A stretch of 7,255 nucleotides of DNA from Gammaproteobacteria bacterium (lineage in GTDB: Bacteria > Pseudomonadota > Gammaproteobacteria > Xanthomonadales > Marinicellaceae), in the NCBI GenBank assembly GCA_030426065.1, contig JAUHZH010000109.1:1-7255 (forward strand). Direction: 5' to 3'. Position 1 is the stretch's first letter. Each line of letters opens with the position of its first letter. The notes beneath the pieces are model-generated. The model saw nothing but the letters and a program-made list of their open reading frames with translations. It was not told the origin of the DNA and made no database searches. Position numbers and translations under genes: made by a program. Positions 5,091 to 7,255 of the stretch are shown piece by piece.

Positions 5091-7073
5091 ATGCTCAACC
5101 CACAGCAACACAAAGCCGTTGAATACACCACTTCGCCCTTGCTGGTGCTGGCCGGTGCAGGGTGTGGAAAAACGCGAGTCATCACTGAAAAGATGGCGTA
5201 TTTGGTTCGTCATCGTTTGTGTCCTTGTGAAGGGATTTATGCCATCACATTCACCAACAAAGCGGCAAAAGAAATGGCGCAGCGCGCAGCGCAATTGGTG
5301 CCGGGTGGTGATGCCATCAACATTTCCACCTTCCATGCTTTGGGATTACAAATCCTCAAAAAAGAAATCAAAAACACCGCATACCAGCCCGGATTCAGCC
5401 TTTTGGACGGCAGTGAAACTTTAAAAATACTGAAGGATTTGTTGCCTACTGGGATCAAGAAAGACGTGGTGTCACAAATGCAGTGGCAAATTTCTGGTTG
5501 GAAGAATGCAGGTCTGCCACCAGATGAAATCAGTCATGGAGTCCCCATGGCGATTGAATTGTACCGTCAGTACATGCAACACATGCAGCACATCAATGCC
5601 ATGGACTTTGATGATTTGATTTTGCAACCCCTGTGGCTATTGCAGCGCCATCCGGAGATTCGGCAACGCTGGCAAAATCAAATCGGGTATTTGATGGTGG
5701 ACGAATACCAGGACACCAATGCCAGCCAGTACCAAATGCTGAAGTTGTTGGTGGGTCAAGGCAGTCATTTGACCTGTGTGGGCGATGATGACCAGTCGAT
5801 TTATGGCTGGCGCGGTGCACAACCTGAAAACCTGCAATTATTGCAACGGGATTTTCCTCAGCTCAAAGTACAAAAACTGGAACAAAATTACCGCTCATCG
5901 AGCACCATATTGGAAGCAGCCAATGCTGTGGTGCTGAACAACCCGCACCCGTTCGAGAAGAAAATTTGGAGTGACTTGGGGCAAGGTGATGCCATCCACA
6001 TCAGGGCTTATGAGTCACCAGAAATGGAGGCCATCAGTGTCACCAACGACTTGTTGTACCACCACCGTGTCTCCAAAATTGATTGGCAGGATTTCGCCAT
6101 TTTGTACCGCAGCAACCACCAAGCCAAATTAATAGAACAGCAACTGCGGGCCCAGCAAATTCCATACCACATGTCAGGAGGGCGTTCTTTTTTCGACTAC
6201 AGCGAAATCAAAGACATGATGGCTTACCTGCGTTTGTTGGTCAATCCGCGTGACAACGCCGCATTTTTGCGCATCATCAACACACCCAAAAGGGGGCTGG
6301 GACTGACCACCATCAAGCACATCAGCCAATCGGCGGGACGCATGGGGTTGCCTTTTTTGTTGGCAGCCAAACAAACGTCGGTGGTGGCACAACTGCCCCC
6401 CAACATCCAAACCAAACTGAAGGACTTTTGTCAGCTCATAGAGCAGCACCAGAACATGAAACACAGCCCACATGAAGTGGCCGTGCATTTGTTCAAACAG
6501 GTTGACTACATCAATTGGGTCGACAGCAATGCCAACAACAAAGTGGCCAAAATCAACAAAGTGAAATTGGTCAAAGACTGTTTGAAATGGATCGAAGCTT
6601 TGAGCAAAAACAAAGCCAAAAACATGACTGAATTGTTGGATTATTTGTCATTACAAAGTGATCCAGATGATGAAAACACCGGTGGCGTCAAAATGATGAC
6701 CTTGCATGCTGCCAAAGGGCTTGAGTTTTCACAAGTTTATATGGTGGGCGTTGAGGAAGGCATTTTGCCGCACCGCAATTCCTTGGCCGATGATGATGAC
6801 CAAGGCGACAGCCAAGGTGTCGAAGAAGAGCGGCGTTTGATGTACGTGGGGATGACGCGGGCCATGCACAACCTCCGTTTGTCGTATGTGAGTAAACGGA
6901 AAAACCGTTTTTCAGATGAGGAATCAAGGCACTTTGGCCCCAGTCGATTCATCGATGAGATCCCCATTCAAATGGCGAGCGGACACCCCAAAGAAGAAAA
7001 AACGGAAGCCGAGGTCCGCCAAACCAACAGCGACAATTTTGCCGCCATGATTGCCATGCTCAAGGCCAAATAG
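5091..7073 (+). CDS. rep: Rep, superfamily 1A ATP-dependent 3'-5' DNA helicase
   Basis: Rep unwinds DNA 3' to 5', removes proteins ahead of the replisome and helps restart stalled forks. The 660-residue protein is collinear with E. coli Rep (673) and shares its start (LNPQQHKAVE). Motifs in order are Walker A AGAGCGKT (21-28), Ia ITFTNKAAKEM (52-62), II VDEYQD (203-208), III VGDDDQSIYGWRGA (230-243), IV LEQNYRSS (263-270), V MMTLHAAKGLEF (535-546) and VI EERRLMYVGMTRA (579-591). RQRWQNQI (191-198) and SGGRSFFDYSEIKDMMAYLR (362-381) also resemble Rep rather than UvrD. Walker A has Cys25 where Ser is usual. An acidic stretch about seven residues longer than in E. coli precedes motif VI (566-579). 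The C-terminus (NFAAMIAMLKAK) resembles the tail that contacts DnaB in E. coli. GGA at 5078-5080 is a plausible ribosome site. Its own promoter is not obvious, so it may be read through from the upstream gene. Its last 14 bp overlap the convergent gene. Confidence 0.96.
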   Translation: MLNPQQHKAVEYTTSPLLVLAGAGCGKTRVITEKMAYLVRHRLCPCEGIYAITFTNKAAKEMAQRAAQLVPGGDAINISTFHALGLQILKKEIKNTAYQPGFSLLDGSETLKILKDLLPTGIKKDVVSQMQWQISGWKNAGLPPDEISHGVPMAIELYRQYMQHMQHINAMDFDDLILQPLWLLQRHPEIRQRWQNQIGYLMVDEYQDTNASQYQMLKLLVGQGSHLTCVGDDDQSIYGWRGAQPENLQLLQRDFPQLKVQKLEQNYRSSSTILEAANAVVLNNPHPFEKKIWSDLGQGDAIHIRAYESPEMEAISVTNDLLYHHRVSKIDWQDFAILYRSNHQAKLIEQQLRAQQIPYHMSGGRSFFDYSEIKDMMAYLRLLVNPRDNAAFLRIINTPKRGLGLTTIKHISQSAGRMGLPFLLAAKQTSVVAQLPPNIQTKLKDFCQLIEQHQNMKHSPHEVAVHLFKQVDYINWVDSNANNKVAKINKVKLVKDCLKWIEALSKNKAKNMTELLDYLSLQSDPDDENTGGVKMMTLHAAKGLEFSQVYMVGVEEGILPHRNSLADDDDQGDSQGVEEERRLMYVGMTRAMHNLRLSYVSKRKNRFSDEESRHFGPSRFIDEIPIQMASGHPKEEKTEAEVRQTNSDNFAAMIAMLKAK

Positions 7074-7255
7074 AACCTAATTGATGCGCTTCTTTTGTCA
7101 CCCAAATTTCTGTGCGGTTGTTTTTGTAGCGCCCAGTTGGGCTGTCATCGGTGTCGATGGGCAGGACGGCACCCAAGGCCAAGATCTCCACGTTGCGGTA
7201 GCCGTGCTGCCTCAGTGCATGGGCCAGTAATTTGCTGCGGATGTAAGACCGTTTT
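7060..7255 (-). CDS. C-terminal part of an OmpA-like domain protein (partial)
   Basis: The minus strand is open from the right edge for 64 codons and stops with TGA at 7060-7062. The visible segment contains RSYIRSKLLAHALRQHGYRN, then LALGAVLPIDTDDSPTGR, then NNRTEIWV. This is the ending of an OmpA-like, peptidoglycan-binding domain: a helix with RSxxLAxxL, a strand ending ALGxxxP, then D/NDSPxGRxxNRRxEIWV. The second Arg of the usual NRRVEI is Thr here (NNRTEIWV). A 12-residue tail (TKEAHQLGSIWP) follows. Such domains anchor outer-membrane, stator or periplasmic proteins to the cell wall. Some are fused to phosphate-type substrate-binding domains, and the ALGAVLP plus EIWV wording reminds me of those, but the N-terminal part that would decide is outside the window. 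The gene converges on rep and overlaps its end by 14 bp. Confidence 0.75.
   Translation of the reverse strand, partial: KRSYIRSKLLAHALRQHGYRNVEILALGAVLPIDTDDSPTGRYKNNRTEIWVTKEAHQLGSIWP

Noticed and set aside
7128..7141. Inverted repeat GCCCA-GT-TGGGC near the end of the OmpA-like gene
   Set aside because: The two-base gap forces a very small loop, there is no T-tract on either side, and it lies inside conserved coding sequence. Probably chance.

Overview
The window reads as ordinary chromosomal DNA of a free-living gammaproteobacterium with roughly 50% G+C. The evidence is an A-type Fe-S carrier of the ErpA subfamily, a NudC with the full SQPWPFP signature, MutM, and a Rep (rather than UvrD or PcrA) helicase that aligns end to end with the enterobacterial protein as I remember it. 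A lineage near the Xanthomonadales/Pseudomonas side, such as a marine Marinicella-like organism, would fit the gene order. That is inference, because no rRNA or other phylogenetic marker is present. I see no phage, insertion sequence, tRNA, rRNA or CRISPR signal.

Region 1 (1-2140, + strand) is a compact maintenance cluster. It holds the last 25 codons of an upstream gene (possibly a bactofilin), then erpA overlapping its end, then nudC after 37 bp, then mutM starting inside the nudC stop codon (TGATG). Fe-S cluster delivery, NAD(H)/NAD-RNA hydrolysis and 8-oxoguanine repair are all linked to redox stress, and the spacing suggests one transcript.

Region 2 (2141-2297) is the longest intergenic stretch (157 bp). 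It contains a weak hairpin, poor sigma70-like promoter elements and a strong Shine-Dalgarno sequence before a GTG start.

Region 3 (2298-5045, + strand) is one large membrane-bound cyclic-di-GMP enzyme. Its order is MASE1, a periplasmic segment, a transmembrane helix, PAS, GGDEF and EAL. Both catalytic domains keep their key residues, the RxxD inhibitory site is absent, and the EAL triplet reads ESL.

Region 4 (5091-7073, + strand) is the Rep helicase, complete. It converges on the 3' end of a minus-strand gene running off the right edge (7060-7255), whose visible part is the C-terminal half of an OmpA-like peptidoglycan-binding domain. The two coding ends overlap by 14 bp.

I found no convincing new system. 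The points most worth checking are the unassigned periplasmic sensor of the c-di-GMP enzyme, departures from consensus in NudC (fourth zinc ligand and Nudix-box glycine), and the rep/OmpA-like tail-to-tail overlap.
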